Source: Croceicoccus sp. (GTDB lineage Bacteria > Pseudomonadota > Alphaproteobacteria > Sphingomonadales > Sphingomonadaceae). Taken from it: DNA of 7,554 bases. The stretch is from NCBI GenBank assembly GCA_029936705.1, contig JAPYSD010000157.1, positions 1-7,554 on the forward strand. The letters run 5' to 3'. Shown one piece after another: positions 1 to 6,175 of the stretch; within the stretch, counting starts at the first letter, position 1, and every line of letters begins with the position of its first letter. The position numbers were made by a program, and so were the translations under genes. The notes under the pieces are model-generated. The model had not been told where the DNA came from. It saw only the letters and a list, made by a program, of their open reading frames with translations, and made no database searches.

Positions 1-874
1 GGTCCGAGGCGTGGATTGACGCCGACGGCTTGAGTACGCGCAGCGCCGCTCCGTCGACATGGTCGAAAACCCTGAACGGCGTGCCTATGCCCATGGCCTT
101 CGCCATCAGATGTTGGCGCCTGGAGGACAGGGCGGCGCGCCAACGCACCTGCGTAACGCCGCGCGTGGCCGGAACGGGCGCGAGAGCCGCGCGGAACAGG
201 GCTCTGAACTCATCGTCAAGCAGGGTCAGGTCCGTCTCGCCAGTTACCGGATCGGTGGCGATGCGCAGGCTGATCGGGAAATCGGAGGTGAAGGGCGCGG
301 GCCAGTGCGGCGATGCCCATTGGCATGATCGTTCCAGCACCAGCTTGCCCTGTTGCTCGGAAAGTTCGGCCAGCAGATAGGGCGAAAATCGCACGCCCTT
401 GATCGACAGCACCAGCGAAGGATCGTCGAACAACGCGGCGATCCAGTGTTCGTGATCCAGCGCCACGATCGATGTGCCCGAAAGCGGCAAGACGCGATCG
501 TCAGGTGCGGGGGCAGCGGCCTTGGCGTCCAGGCAGACCCGCACAAAGCCCGCATCCTCGTGAACAGCGAATGGCCTTGCCTTGTATACTGGAGGGAATT
601 TGCGATCGCTTTTCAGATTGGGAATGTCGATCAGTTGCCCGCTTGCGCCGTCATAAGTCCAGCCGTGGTATCCGCACTGGATCGCGCCATTGCCAAGGAT
701 GCAACCCAGCGACAGGGGCGCCCGGCGATGCGGGCAGCGATCTTCAAGCGCGCGCACAATTTTCTTGTCGTCGCGCCAAAGGACGAGCGGTTGGTCGCCG
801 ACATCGACGTTGTGCGGCTTGTCCGCGCTTATCTCTTCGGAGCGGGCAACGGCCCACCAGACTGCCTCGGTCAT
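1..874 (-). CDS. Rieske [2Fe-2S] protein, ring-hydroxylating oxygenase alpha-subunit-like (partial, 3' end outside window)
   Basis: An open frame of 291 codons runs from an ATG at 874 to the window edge without a stop, so the C-terminus is missing. Residues about 5-110 form a Rieske domain: C47-P-H49 and C67-G-Y-H70 (C-x-H-x17-C-x2-H) ligate a [2Fe-2S] cluster, and 'EDRCPHRRAPLSLG' and 'CGYHGWTYD' are typical of Rieske oxygenases of the vanillate/phthalate class. Such enzymes are cytoplasmic and use electrons from a ferredoxin or reductase to oxygenate aromatics or other hydrophobic substrates. The catalytic half looks degenerate: the segment that should carry the D-x-x-H-x4-H iron ligands reads 'FDDPSLVLSIKG' (149-160), with Leu and Ile/Lys where His is expected. 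It may be a non-catalytic subunit or electron carrier, or a diverged oxygenase. The start is chosen because it gives a full Rieske domain; a GGGAG lies somewhat far upstream. The gene is divergent from the TetR gene, which suggests regulation by it. The Rieske assignment is firm; the activity is uncertain. Confidence 0.88.
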   Translation of the reverse strand, partial: MTEAVWWAVARSEEISADKPHNVDVGDQPLVLWRDDKKIVRALEDRCPHRRAPLSLGCILGNGAIQCGYHGWTYDGASGQLIDIPNLKSDRKFPPVYKARPFAVHEDAGFVRVCLDAKAAAPAPDDRVLPLSGTSIVALDHEHWIAALFDDPSLVLSIKGVRFSPYLLAELSEQQGKLVLERSCQWASPHWPAPFTSDFPISLRIATDPVTGETDLTLLDDEFRALFRAALAPVPATRGVTQVRWRAALSSRRQHLMAKAMGIGTPFRVFDHVDGAALRVLKPSASIHASD

Positions 875-899
875 ATTCGACTCGCATCTCCCAATACGC

Positions 900-927
900 G
901 TTATGCAATTAAATTGACGCATGACAA
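900..927 (-). promoter_or_regulatory. Candidate sigma70-type promoter for the Rieske gene
   Basis: Reading the minus strand, a TTGTCA (927-922) is followed after 16 bases by CATAAC (905-900). These are fair matches to -35 and -10 boxes and lie about 26 bases upstream of the Rieske ATG at 874. A perfect TTGACA also occurs on this strand at 939-934, but without a convincing -10 at standard spacing. The promoter overlaps both palindromes, as expected for repression by the adjacent TetR protein. Called by eye only. Confidence 0.35.
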
Positions 928-938
928 TTTAATTGTCA
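906..938. promoter_or_regulatory. Paired AT-rich palindromes, candidate TetR operator
   Basis: Two inverted repeats sit in the divergent gap: CAATT-A-AATTG at 906-916, and TGACAATT-T-AATTGTCA at 922-938 with 8-base arms around one base. Their centres, 911 and 930, are 19 bases apart and they share a CAATT/AATTG core. This is a sharply AT-rich island in GC-rich DNA. TetR-family dimers commonly bind such palindromes in the intergenic region next to their own gene, so this is the best candidate operator for the regulator at 1021-1689. The repeat structure is seen directly; its binding by that protein is inferred. Confidence 0.55.
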
Positions 939-1020
939 ATCTATGCCGATGGATGCAGCCAATGTAAATTCAACCGCCACCTCTCGAGATGGCAGGGCAG
1001 CGGAACGGGGAACTGGCCAA

Positions 1021-1689
1021 ATGAAAGGCCATCTTACCCGCAGGGGTGAGAGGAGCCGGGGGCGCCCACGCGCCGATGCCGGTGAATCGGTTGACGAGGC
1101 ATCGCTGCTACGGACCGCCTTCGCCATGTTCGCCACGCATGGCTATGGAGCCGCGACAATGCGCGCGATGGCCCGCGAATTGGGCGTCAGCCACAATTTG
1201 CTCAATGTGCGATTTGGCAAGAAGTCGCAGTTATGGAAGGCGTCGGTCGACTGGCGGCTAAAGGAAGCCGCCCGCGAGGTTGAACTTGCCTTCGACCCGT
1301 CGCACCCTCCTGAAGAACAGTTGCAGGACCTGGTTCATCGGTTTTGCCGCTGGGCGATCATCAATTCGGACATCGTGGCCATGAGCCACCTTGAAGGGCG
1401 CGAGCCGAGCTGGCGGCTCGATTATATGACGGAAAGCTTCACCCTGCCGTTCCAGCGCCGCCTTCAGGACCTTCTGAAACAGGTAGAATCGCGTACGAAA
1501 CTTCGCCCGATCGATTCCGGTGCGCTGCTGGCGCTGCTTGTCCATGGAGTAGGATCATATTTTGCCCTTGCCCCTATGCATGAGCGGCTTTTGCCGGACG
1601 CGTCTTGTAACGGCGCAACTGAACCAGCGGACGAGGATCGCGCCGATGCAATGGCGCGATTTCTCCTGGCAGGTTTGTTCAGCGCCTAA
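1021..1689 (+). CDS. TetR/AcrR-family transcriptional regulator
   Basis: A 222-residue protein, the usual length for TetR repressors. A basic N-terminal tail (RRGERSRGRPR) precedes a TetR_N helix-turn-helix at about residues 26-73, with 'GYGAATMRAMARELGVSHNLLNVRFGKKSQLWK' split over helices 2-4; the recognition helix starts at VSHNLL and ends in RF-GKKSQLW, the equivalent of the family's 'YxyFxsKexL'. The rest (about 80-222) is a helical ligand-binding and dimerisation domain without recognisable specificity. The ATG at 1021 is preferred over in-frame ATGs at 943 and 949: it has a GGGGA nine bases upstream, while the upstream starts lie just next to the palindromes and add 26 or 24 unstructured residues. 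It is divergent from the Rieske gene and convergent with the luciferase-like gene 21 bases away. It probably represses the Rieske gene and itself, and possibly the operons to the right. The effector is unknown. Confidence 0.9.
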   Translation: MKGHLTRRGERSRGRPRADAGESVDEASLLRTAFAMFATHGYGAATMRAMARELGVSHNLLNVRFGKKSQLWKASVDWRLKEAAREVELAFDPSHPPEEQLQDLVHRFCRWAIINSDIVAMSHLEGREPSWRLDYMTESFTLPFQRRLQDLLKQVESRTKLRPIDSGALLALLVHGVGSYFALAPMHERLLPDASCNGATEPADEDRADAMARFLLAGLFSA

Positions 1690-1710
1690 GTCGTGATAAT
1701 CCGAGCGTGA

Positions 1711-2742
1711 TCAGCTTGGTGAAGGGAAGAAGAGATCGGCGATGCGGTCTCGATAAACCGCCGCCTTGGCTTCATCCATCCCGAATTGCGGCACGACGGG
1801 CGTTATGGAATCGGCTAGGCGCGCCCGTTCGACTATCTGGGCTTTCACCTCTTCAGCCGGTCCGAGCACCGTGATTGCCCTGACCATCTCATCGGGGCAG
1901 GCCGCCTCCATCGCGGCAAAGTCCTGCCGGGCAAACGCATCCTGTATCGCAATCGCTTCCTTTTTAAAGCCGATGGCCTTGAAATAGCGCAAATATTGGG
2001 GCGACTGCGTATAAAACGCGATATTCGCGCGGGAATCGGCGATGGCCTCATCGCGATCCTCGTTGATGACGGTGAAGATCATCAGGTTCAGATCGAAGGC
2101 CGACCGCTCCCTTCCAGCCCTGTCGAGACCTGCCTGCAAGTGCGGCGCGACCTTTTCCTCGATCCAGCGGGTCGTCCATAACGGATGGCCCAGCAGCCCT
2201 TCGGCGATCTCTCCGCCCTGCTCGCATGCCTTTTCGAAAATGGCAGGCAGATAAACCGGAATGGCAGGGCGGCGCGCTGGCCCCGTCAGCCGGAAATGCG
2301 ACAGGTCGAGCGTAGTATATTCGCCTGCCAGCACCTGTAGTTCGCCGGTGTGGCCCTTGGCGATGACCGCCCGCACCTGCTCCACAATTTCGCGCATATG
2401 CGCCAGTGGCTTGCCGTATGGCATGCCAAAGCTGCCTTCGATCTGGCTTTGCGCGCTGGACCCCAGGCCAAGCACGGCGCGGCCATCGCTGATGTGGTCC
2501 AGATCGATGACGCTGCATGCCGTCTCCAGCGGACTACGCGTGAAGGCCAGCGCGATGCCGCTGCCCAGCTTTATCCTGCTGGTGACGGCTGCGGCTGCCG
2601 CAAGGGTGACGAAGGGGAGGCCGAAGATTTGCGGTACCCAGACCCCCTCGATTCCGGCCGCTTCCCATTGGCGGACCAGCGGTACGAGTTCGTTTGCCGG
2701 AAGGACCGGCAATTGCGTCCAGATCTTCTTATCCGCGAACAT
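1711..2742 (-). CDS. LLM-class (luciferase-like) flavin-dependent oxidoreductase
   Basis: A 343-residue TIM-barrel oxidoreductase of the bacterial luciferase superfamily. Recognisable elements are the N-terminal strand and 'EAAGIEGVWVPQIFG' (27-41), 'RIKLGSGIALAFTRSPLETA' (56-75) and 'LDHISDGRAVLGLGSS' (81-96), the last matching the family's 'S.GR..LGLG' signature; 'GPARRPAIPVYLPA' follows at 154-167. The length fits the group often annotated as F420-dependent (TIGR03617-like), but most proteobacteria lack F420, so an FMN-dependent monooxygenase or reductase is equally possible. The ATG at 2742 is chosen because it overlaps the upstream stop (TGATG), a standard coupling arrangement; an earlier in-frame start at 2781 would add 13 residues inside the preceding gene. 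It is the last gene of the four-gene minus-strand operon and ends 21 bases from the TetR stop. Substrate and cofactor cannot be told from sequence. Confidence 0.88.
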   Translation of the reverse strand: MFADKKIWTQLPVLPANELVPLVRQWEAAGIEGVWVPQIFGLPFVTLAAAAAVTSRIKLGSGIALAFTRSPLETACSVIDLDHISDGRAVLGLGSSAQSQIEGSFGMPYGKPLAHMREIVEQVRAVIAKGHTGELQVLAGEYTTLDLSHFRLTGPARRPAIPVYLPAIFEKACEQGGEIAEGLLGHPLWTTRWIEEKVAPHLQAGLDRAGRERSAFDLNLMIFTVINEDRDEAIADSRANIAFYTQSPQYLRYFKAIGFKKEAIAIQDAFARQDFAAMEAACPDEMVRAITVLGPAEEVKAQIVERARLADSITPVVPQFGMDEAKAAVYRDRIADLFFPSPS

Positions 2743-3122
2743 CACCCAAAGCCCTTGGCGGTATCGAAATAGTCCCGCCACGACACGATCTTGTCGCCGT
2801 CCATTTCGAAAATCCCCATGAGCTTGATGGAGACGAGCAGTTGGCCGTCCTTGTCATGGAAATTGTCAGTTCGTTCGGTCAAGACCACGTTCCCGTCCGA
2901 AGCGACGTGGTGAACGATCACCTCGCCGCTTTCGATCGGGTACATCTGCGCAAAGCCGTCCATGAAAGCTTTCGCCTCCGCGAATCCGGTGGTCTTCGAG
3001 ATGCCGACATTTTCCCAAACCGTCCTGTCGGTAAAGCGCCGTTCCATCGACGCGAGCATATCGCCCAGCGTAGGCTTCCACTCCTCGAAGAAGGCCAGCA
3101 CTTCGGATTGCGCATCGGCCAT
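2742..3122 (-). CDS. Limonene-1,2-epoxide-hydrolase-like protein (NTF2/SnoaL fold)
   Basis: A 126-residue protein of the NTF2-like alpha+beta barrel type. The best match from memory is limonene-1,2-epoxide hydrolase (LEH) of Rhodococcus: 'LTERTDNF' carries R84-x-D86, and 'KIVSWRDYFD' carries D117, corresponding to catalytic Arg99, Asp101 and Asp132 of that enzyme. In LEH these, with Tyr53 and Asn55, activate water to open an epoxide in one step. Here 'TVWENVG' puts Trp36 in place of Tyr53 but keeps Asn38, so activity may be altered. A SnoaL-like isomerase or cyclase, or a non-catalytic role, is the alternative. The ATG at 3122 is chosen over a TTG at 3128: a perfect GGAGGA (3134-3129) lies six bases upstream of it, inside the end of the ferredoxin gene. 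Its stop overlaps the start of the luciferase-like gene, implying coordinated expression, perhaps of an epoxide-forming and epoxide-opening pair. Confidence 0.8.
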   Translation of the reverse strand: MADAQSEVLAFFEEWKPTLGDMLASMERRFTDRTVWENVGISKTTGFAEAKAFMDGFAQMYPIESGEVIVHHVASDGNVVLTERTDNFHDKDGQLLVSIKLMGIFEMDGDKIVSWRDYFDTAKGFG

Positions 3123-3124
3123 GG

Positions 3125-3442
3125 TCAATCCTCCGGCGCGATGGTGACAGTCACCCCGTCAAGCGCATCACTCATTTCGACCTGGCACGCCAGACGCGAG
3201 GTTTCGTTGCGATGGTCGGAACTGTCGAGAAGGTCGCTTTCATCCTCGGTCATTTCCGGCAGCTTGGCGAAATAGGACGCTTCCACGTGAACATGGCAGG
3301 TCGCGCAGGAACAGCAGCCGCCGCACAGTGCCAGCAGTTCGTCGAATCCATCGTCGCGGATGATCTCCATCAGGCTCAGCCCATTGTCGGCTTCAACTTC
3401 CGTGCTGGCGCCAGATCGGTCGATCACATTGATTTTCGGCAT
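3125..3442 (-). CDS. Adrenodoxin/putidaredoxin-type [2Fe-2S] ferredoxin
   Basis: A 105-residue soluble ferredoxin, the normal length for the family. The four cluster ligands are C40, C46, C49 and C86 (C-x5-C-x2-C-x36-C), in 'CGGCCSCATCHVHV' and 'SRLACQVEM'. The acidic stretch between them ('LPEMTEDESDLLD', 61-73) is the usual docking surface for a reductase or oxygenase. Two extra cysteines, C43 and C44, lie inside the binding loop, where C43 is common in vertebrate-type members. Members carry single electrons from an NAD(P)H ferredoxin reductase to cytochrome P450s or Rieske oxygenases; neither a reductase nor a P450 is in this window, but a Rieske protein is encoded 2.2 kb away on the same strand. 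The ATG at 3442 has a GGAG seven bases upstream. It follows the sulfotransferase stop by 24 bases and ends two bases before the LEH-like ATG. Confidence 0.95.
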   Translation of the reverse strand: MPKINVIDRSGASTEVEADNGLSLMEIIRDDGFDELLALCGGCCSCATCHVHVEASYFAKLPEMTEDESDLLDSSDHRNETSRLACQVEMSDALDGVTVTIAPED

Positions 3443-3466
3443 TTCTTACTCCGTGACGTAGATGAA

Positions 3467-4735
3467 TTATCTGACTTCGACTTCGACCGGGAAGCGATCG
3501 AAATAAAACTGAAAATGCTGGCGGATATCCTCGGCCGTCAGACCGAAATCGCCTTCAAGATCGAACTTCACCTTGCCGTTGACGGCCGGATCGTGATCCC
3601 GATGATACTGGTGCAGGGCCTGCAACGTGTCCTCGTCCAGCGGCAGGTCCGCCTTGGCATAGATCTGCCGGAGGATCGGGTCGGGGTTCTTGATCCATTC
3701 GTGGAAATAGACGTCGATCGCCTGGTCTTCCGGCAGGCAATCGCGATCGCGCACGCAGCGCGACAACAGCGTCTTGTACCGGTCGATCCAGTAGCCCTTG
3801 GGTTCCTCCGGGTCGCTTTTCGTGCGCAGCACGCGCGAAGCATAAAGCGCCATCGACAGCGTCGAGCGGATCGAACCCACCGGATCGCGGTGCGTGATCA
3901 CGAAGGTCGCATCCGGGAAGGTTTTGTACAGAACGGGCAGCTGTTCCATGTGCTGCGGGCATTTGATCACCCAGCGATTCGGCCCCTTCAGGAAAGTAAG
4001 AACCTGCAGCCCCTTCTTCAGATAGGCATAGGTGCCGCTCTGGTCATGGCTGAGGTAATAGTCGCGCCACCTTGGAACATAGGCCAGCCATTCGATCAGA
4101 TAGGATGAGAAGTCGAGGGCCTGCAGTTCGATATCCTCGCTGATATGATCGGGCGAGAATTCATGCATGTATCGCATCATCGGCAAGACTGCGTCCTGCT
4201 GTTCCCACCCGGCCTGCGCCTTGGTCCAGCGGGGGTTGGAATCGCTTGCCGTCGGCGCGTCTTCGGCGGCCGGGACGGGCGCGATGGCTTCCCACCAGGG
4301 GAGCGAGCGAAGCCGCGTATCGGCAGAGAGCAGCCCGAGCAGATGGGTGGTGCCCGAACGCGGCGGGCCGCCGACGATGATCGGGCTGTCGATTTCGATA
4401 TCGAGGATTTCCGGATGGCGCTTGCACAGGTCCTCTACCCGCAGGCGGGTCGCGGCATAGCGCACGAACATCGGCCACAGACCGGCGCGGCCCACGGGCG
4501 AGAGGAATTCGTCTTCCTCCACGCACTCGCACCACAAATCCAGCCTTTCGACGAAGTCCATTTCGCCAAAGTCGCTCAGGCCGGTCTGGGCCTTGGCGGC
4601 GTCGAGGATCGCTTTCGACGAAAAGTCGAAGTGCATTTGCGATGCACCTGCCAGCGCGGCCTTTTGCGCGTCGTCGAGCACGGGGGCGAGCATGTCCCCG
4701 ATCCTGAACACCTGACCCTTGGTGTCTTGCTTCAT
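3467..4735 (-). CDS. Sulfotransferase family protein (Sulfotransfer_3-like)
   Basis: A 422-residue cytoplasmic protein with no signal peptide. The 5'-phosphosulfate-binding loop is 'IIVGGPPRSGTTHLLGLL' (119-136), a P-loop-like strand-loop-helix; 'WVIKCPQHMEQLP' (255-267) and 'FVITHRDPVGSIRSTLSM' (278-295) give the 3'-phosphate-binding strand and helix with Arg283 and Ser288. These are the marks of PAPS-dependent sulfotransferases. The N-terminal 110 residues are a helical extension common in the large bacterial Sulfotransfer_3 group, whose real substrates are mostly unknown. The ATG at 4735 follows an AGGGAG at good distance; an in-frame ATG at 4825 would add 30 residues that look like translated leader. 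It is first in the minus-strand operon and divergent from the SDR gene. It may sulfate a hydroxylated substrate or intermediate; no sulfatase or PAPS-forming gene is visible here. Confidence 0.88.
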   Translation of the reverse strand: MKQDTKGQVFRIGDMLAPVLDDAQKAALAGASQMHFDFSSKAILDAAKAQTGLSDFGEMDFVERLDLWCECVEEDEFLSPVGRAGLWPMFVRYAATRLRVEDLCKRHPEILDIEIDSPIIVGGPPRSGTTHLLGLLSADTRLRSLPWWEAIAPVPAAEDAPTASDSNPRWTKAQAGWEQQDAVLPMMRYMHEFSPDHISEDIELQALDFSSYLIEWLAYVPRWRDYYLSHDQSGTYAYLKKGLQVLTFLKGPNRWVIKCPQHMEQLPVLYKTFPDATFVITHRDPVGSIRSTLSMALYASRVLRTKSDPEEPKGYWIDRYKTLLSRCVRDRDCLPEDQAIDVYFHEWIKNPDPILRQIYAKADLPLDEDTLQALHQYHRDHDPAVNGKVKFDLEGDFGLTAEDIRQHFQFYFDRFPVEVEVR

Positions 4736-4869
4736 CCCCCGATCTCCCTTGCGGCATTTTTCTGTCGCGCATTCGTAAAAGCGATGGCTGCCGAACTTTG
4801 TCCTACCGAAAGATATGCGGCGCATCCGGCAACAGCGGGTAGGCCGGCTACGGAGAGGGTAGCGGCGAC
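4736..4869. promoter_or_regulatory. Divergent intergenic region between the two operons
   Basis: This 134-base gap separates the starts of two oppositely transcribed operons and must hold promoters for both unless either is read from further away. It contains a perfect 11-base palindrome ATGCG-G-CGCAT at 4815-4825 and a GGAGAGGG ribosome binding site (4852-4859) ten bases before the SDR ATG. I see no convincing -35/-10 pair on either strand and no copy of the AT-rich palindrome found at 906-938, so shared control by the TetR protein is not supported by sequence. Confidence 0.5.
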
Positions 4870-5655
4870 ATGACAGAAAAAATGTTCGATCTGACCGGGA
4901 AAGTTGCGTTGGTGACGGGTGCCAATTCGGGCCTTGGCTTTGCCTTTGCCGAAGGGATGGCGCGTGCGGGCAGCGATCTCGTCATCTGGGGCAGGCGCAA
5001 GGATGCCAACGACAAGGCGGCAGAAAAGCTGCGGGCCTTTGGCGTCAAGGTGCATTCCGCCGAAGTGGACGTCACCGACGAAGCGCAGATCGTGGCCGGC
5101 GTGGCCGATGCGCTTGCGGCGATGGGCCGGATCGACACGGTGGTCGCCAATGCGGGCATTGCCAATCCGGTGCCGTTTATCGACATGGATGCCGATAGCT
5201 ATAACGCGTTGATGAACGTCAACCAGCACGGCGTGGTGTTCACCCTGCGCGAAGTGGCCAGGCACATGGTGGCCCGAGCCGAGGCGGGCGATCCCGGCGG
5301 CTCCATGATCCTGTGCGGCAGCGGATCGATTTTCCAGGGCGTGCCGACGCTGGTGCATTACGGTGCGGCAAAGGGCGCTCTTGCGGGGCTGGCGAAGGGG
5401 CTGGCCGCGGAACTGGGCCCCCATGGCATTCGCTGCAATGTCATCGCGCCCGGTTTCATCATCACCGAAATGACCATGAAGGACCCCGAGATCGGCCAGA
5501 TGATCGCCGATGGCGTGGCAGCCCGTGCCCCGCTCGGCCGCGCGGGAATGCCCGACGATCTGTGGGGCGCGGCGGTTTATCTCGCCAGCGATCTATCCCG
5601 CTATCACACCGGCGATACGCTGGTGGTCGACGGCGGGAAAATGATCAACAACTAG
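4870..5655 (+). CDS. Short-chain dehydrogenase/reductase (classical SDR, FabG-like)
   Basis: A 261-residue classical SDR of normal length. The nucleotide-binding motif T16-G-A-N-S-G-L-G23 follows beta-1; R42-R43 after beta-2 ('IWGRRKD') favours NADP(H) over NAD(H); D67-V, N94-A-G96 and N118 are all in place. The catalytic set is S151, Y164 and K168 ('CGSGSIFQGV' and 'HYGAAK'), and the C-terminal 'TGDTLVVDGG' is typical of the FabG-like clade. It interconverts an alcohol and a ketone on a soluble substrate; the family is too broad to say which. The ATG at 4870 has a GGAGAGGG ten bases upstream; a second in-frame ATG at 4882 is possible. It opens the plus-strand operon, with the VOC gene starting 11 bases after its TAG. 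In a catabolic setting it would be placed to oxidise a diol or alcohol made by the neighbouring enzymes. Confidence 0.95.
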   Translation: MTEKMFDLTGKVALVTGANSGLGFAFAEGMARAGSDLVIWGRRKDANDKAAEKLRAFGVKVHSAEVDVTDEAQIVAGVADALAAMGRIDTVVANAGIANPVPFIDMDADSYNALMNVNQHGVVFTLREVARHMVARAEAGDPGGSMILCGSGSIFQGVPTLVHYGAAKGALAGLAKGLAAELGPHGIRCNVIAPGFIITEMTMKDPEIGQMIADGVAARAPLGRAGMPDDLWGAAVYLASDLSRYHTGDTLVVDGGKMINN

Positions 5656-5666
5656 GAGCGCAGATC

Positions 5667-6173
5667 ATGTTTTCACGGCCCGGGGCAAGGCATAGCCAGA
5701 ACGCCTATGTGACCAGCGATCTCGATCGCGCGATGGCCATCTGGCGCGACGAATTTGGCGTTTCCCGCTTTCACGTGTTCGAAAACGATGCGCCCGGACT
5801 GGTCTCCTCGCCAGAGTACCGGATGAAAATCGCGCTGGCCAATGTGGGCGGGGTCGAGATCGAACTTATCGAGCCTTTGCCCGGACCGGCGCCGCTTCAT
5901 GCAGAGGTGCTACCCACGGACGGCAGCTTTGCCATGCGTTTTCATCACGCGGCCTTGCGGGTCGATGGCGATCGGAGCGATTTCGAAGCCTACATGGCTT
6001 CGCTCGATTTGGCGACGCATCCCGTGGTGTGGCGCGGAGAGCTGGGCGACGTGATGCGCTATGCCTATACCGACGAACGGGCGACACTGGGCCATTATCT
6101 GGAACATGTCTGGTTCGATCCGGCCATGTATGAACAGATGGCCGCAGCCATTCCGGTCTATCCGGCGCCGTGA
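5667..6173 (+). CDS. VOC/glyoxalase-fold protein, methylmalonyl-CoA-epimerase-like
   Basis: A 168-residue protein made of two beta-alpha-beta-beta-beta halves of the vicinal oxygen chelate fold. The first starts at 'SQNAYVTSDLDRAMAIWRDEFG' (split 10-31) and ends in 'VEIELIEPLPG' (63-73); the second runs from 'FHHAALRVDG' (92-101) to 'LGHYLEHVWF' (141-150). Likely metal ligands by position are Q11 or H9, E66, H94 and E146. The 'IELIEP' and 'HHAALRV' strings resemble methylmalonyl-CoA epimerases and related glyoxalase/bleomycin-resistance proteins, but the family also includes ring-cleavage dioxygenases and isomerases, so the reaction is unassigned. The ATG at 5667 has GGAG nine bases upstream and lies 11 bases after the SDR stop; the open frame extends upstream but that part overlaps the SDR gene. 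The phosphatase start follows its TGA by two bases, suggesting translational coupling. Confidence 0.85.
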   Translation: MFSRPGARHSQNAYVTSDLDRAMAIWRDEFGVSRFHVFENDAPGLVSSPEYRMKIALANVGGVEIELIEPLPGPAPLHAEVLPTDGSFAMRFHHAALRVDGDRSDFEAYMASLDLATHPVVWRGELGDVMRYAYTDERATLGHYLEHVWFDPAMYEQMAAAIPVYPAP

Positions 6174-6175
6174 CG

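Noticed and set aside
353..967. Plus-strand open frame (204 codons) opposite the Rieske gene
   Set aside because: The opposite strand encodes an intact Rieske motif over the same region, and this frame runs through the AT-rich control region.
943..1020. Upstream in-frame starts for the TetR gene at 943 and 949
   Set aside because: They lie directly beside the palindromes with no ribosome binding site, and would add up to 26 low-information residues; the ATG at 1021 has a GGGGA at good spacing.
1744..1761. Short inverted repeat GCGGT/ACCGC near the end of the luciferase-like gene, considered as a terminator for the convergent genes
   Set aside because: Only five-base arms with an eight-base loop, no T-run on either strand, and it lies inside coding sequence.
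3212..4108. Long plus-strand open frame (298 codons) opposite the ferredoxin and sulfotransferase genes
   Set aside because: It lies antisense to two genes with clear family motifs, crosses their boundary, and its translation shows no recognisable domain; such frames are common in GC-rich DNA.
4736..4825. 30-residue N-terminal extension of the sulfotransferase from an ATG at 4825
   Set aside because: The extension has no family-like features and would use most of the divergent control region; the ATG at 4735 has an AGGGAG upstream.
4732..5424. Minus-strand open frame (230 codons) spanning the divergent gap and the SDR gene
   Set aside because: Antisense to a clear SDR with all catalytic residues; no independent coding support.
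5313..5666. Upstream extension of the VOC open frame
   Set aside because: It overlaps the SDR gene in another frame; the VOC fold starts at the ATG at 5667, which has its own GGAG site.
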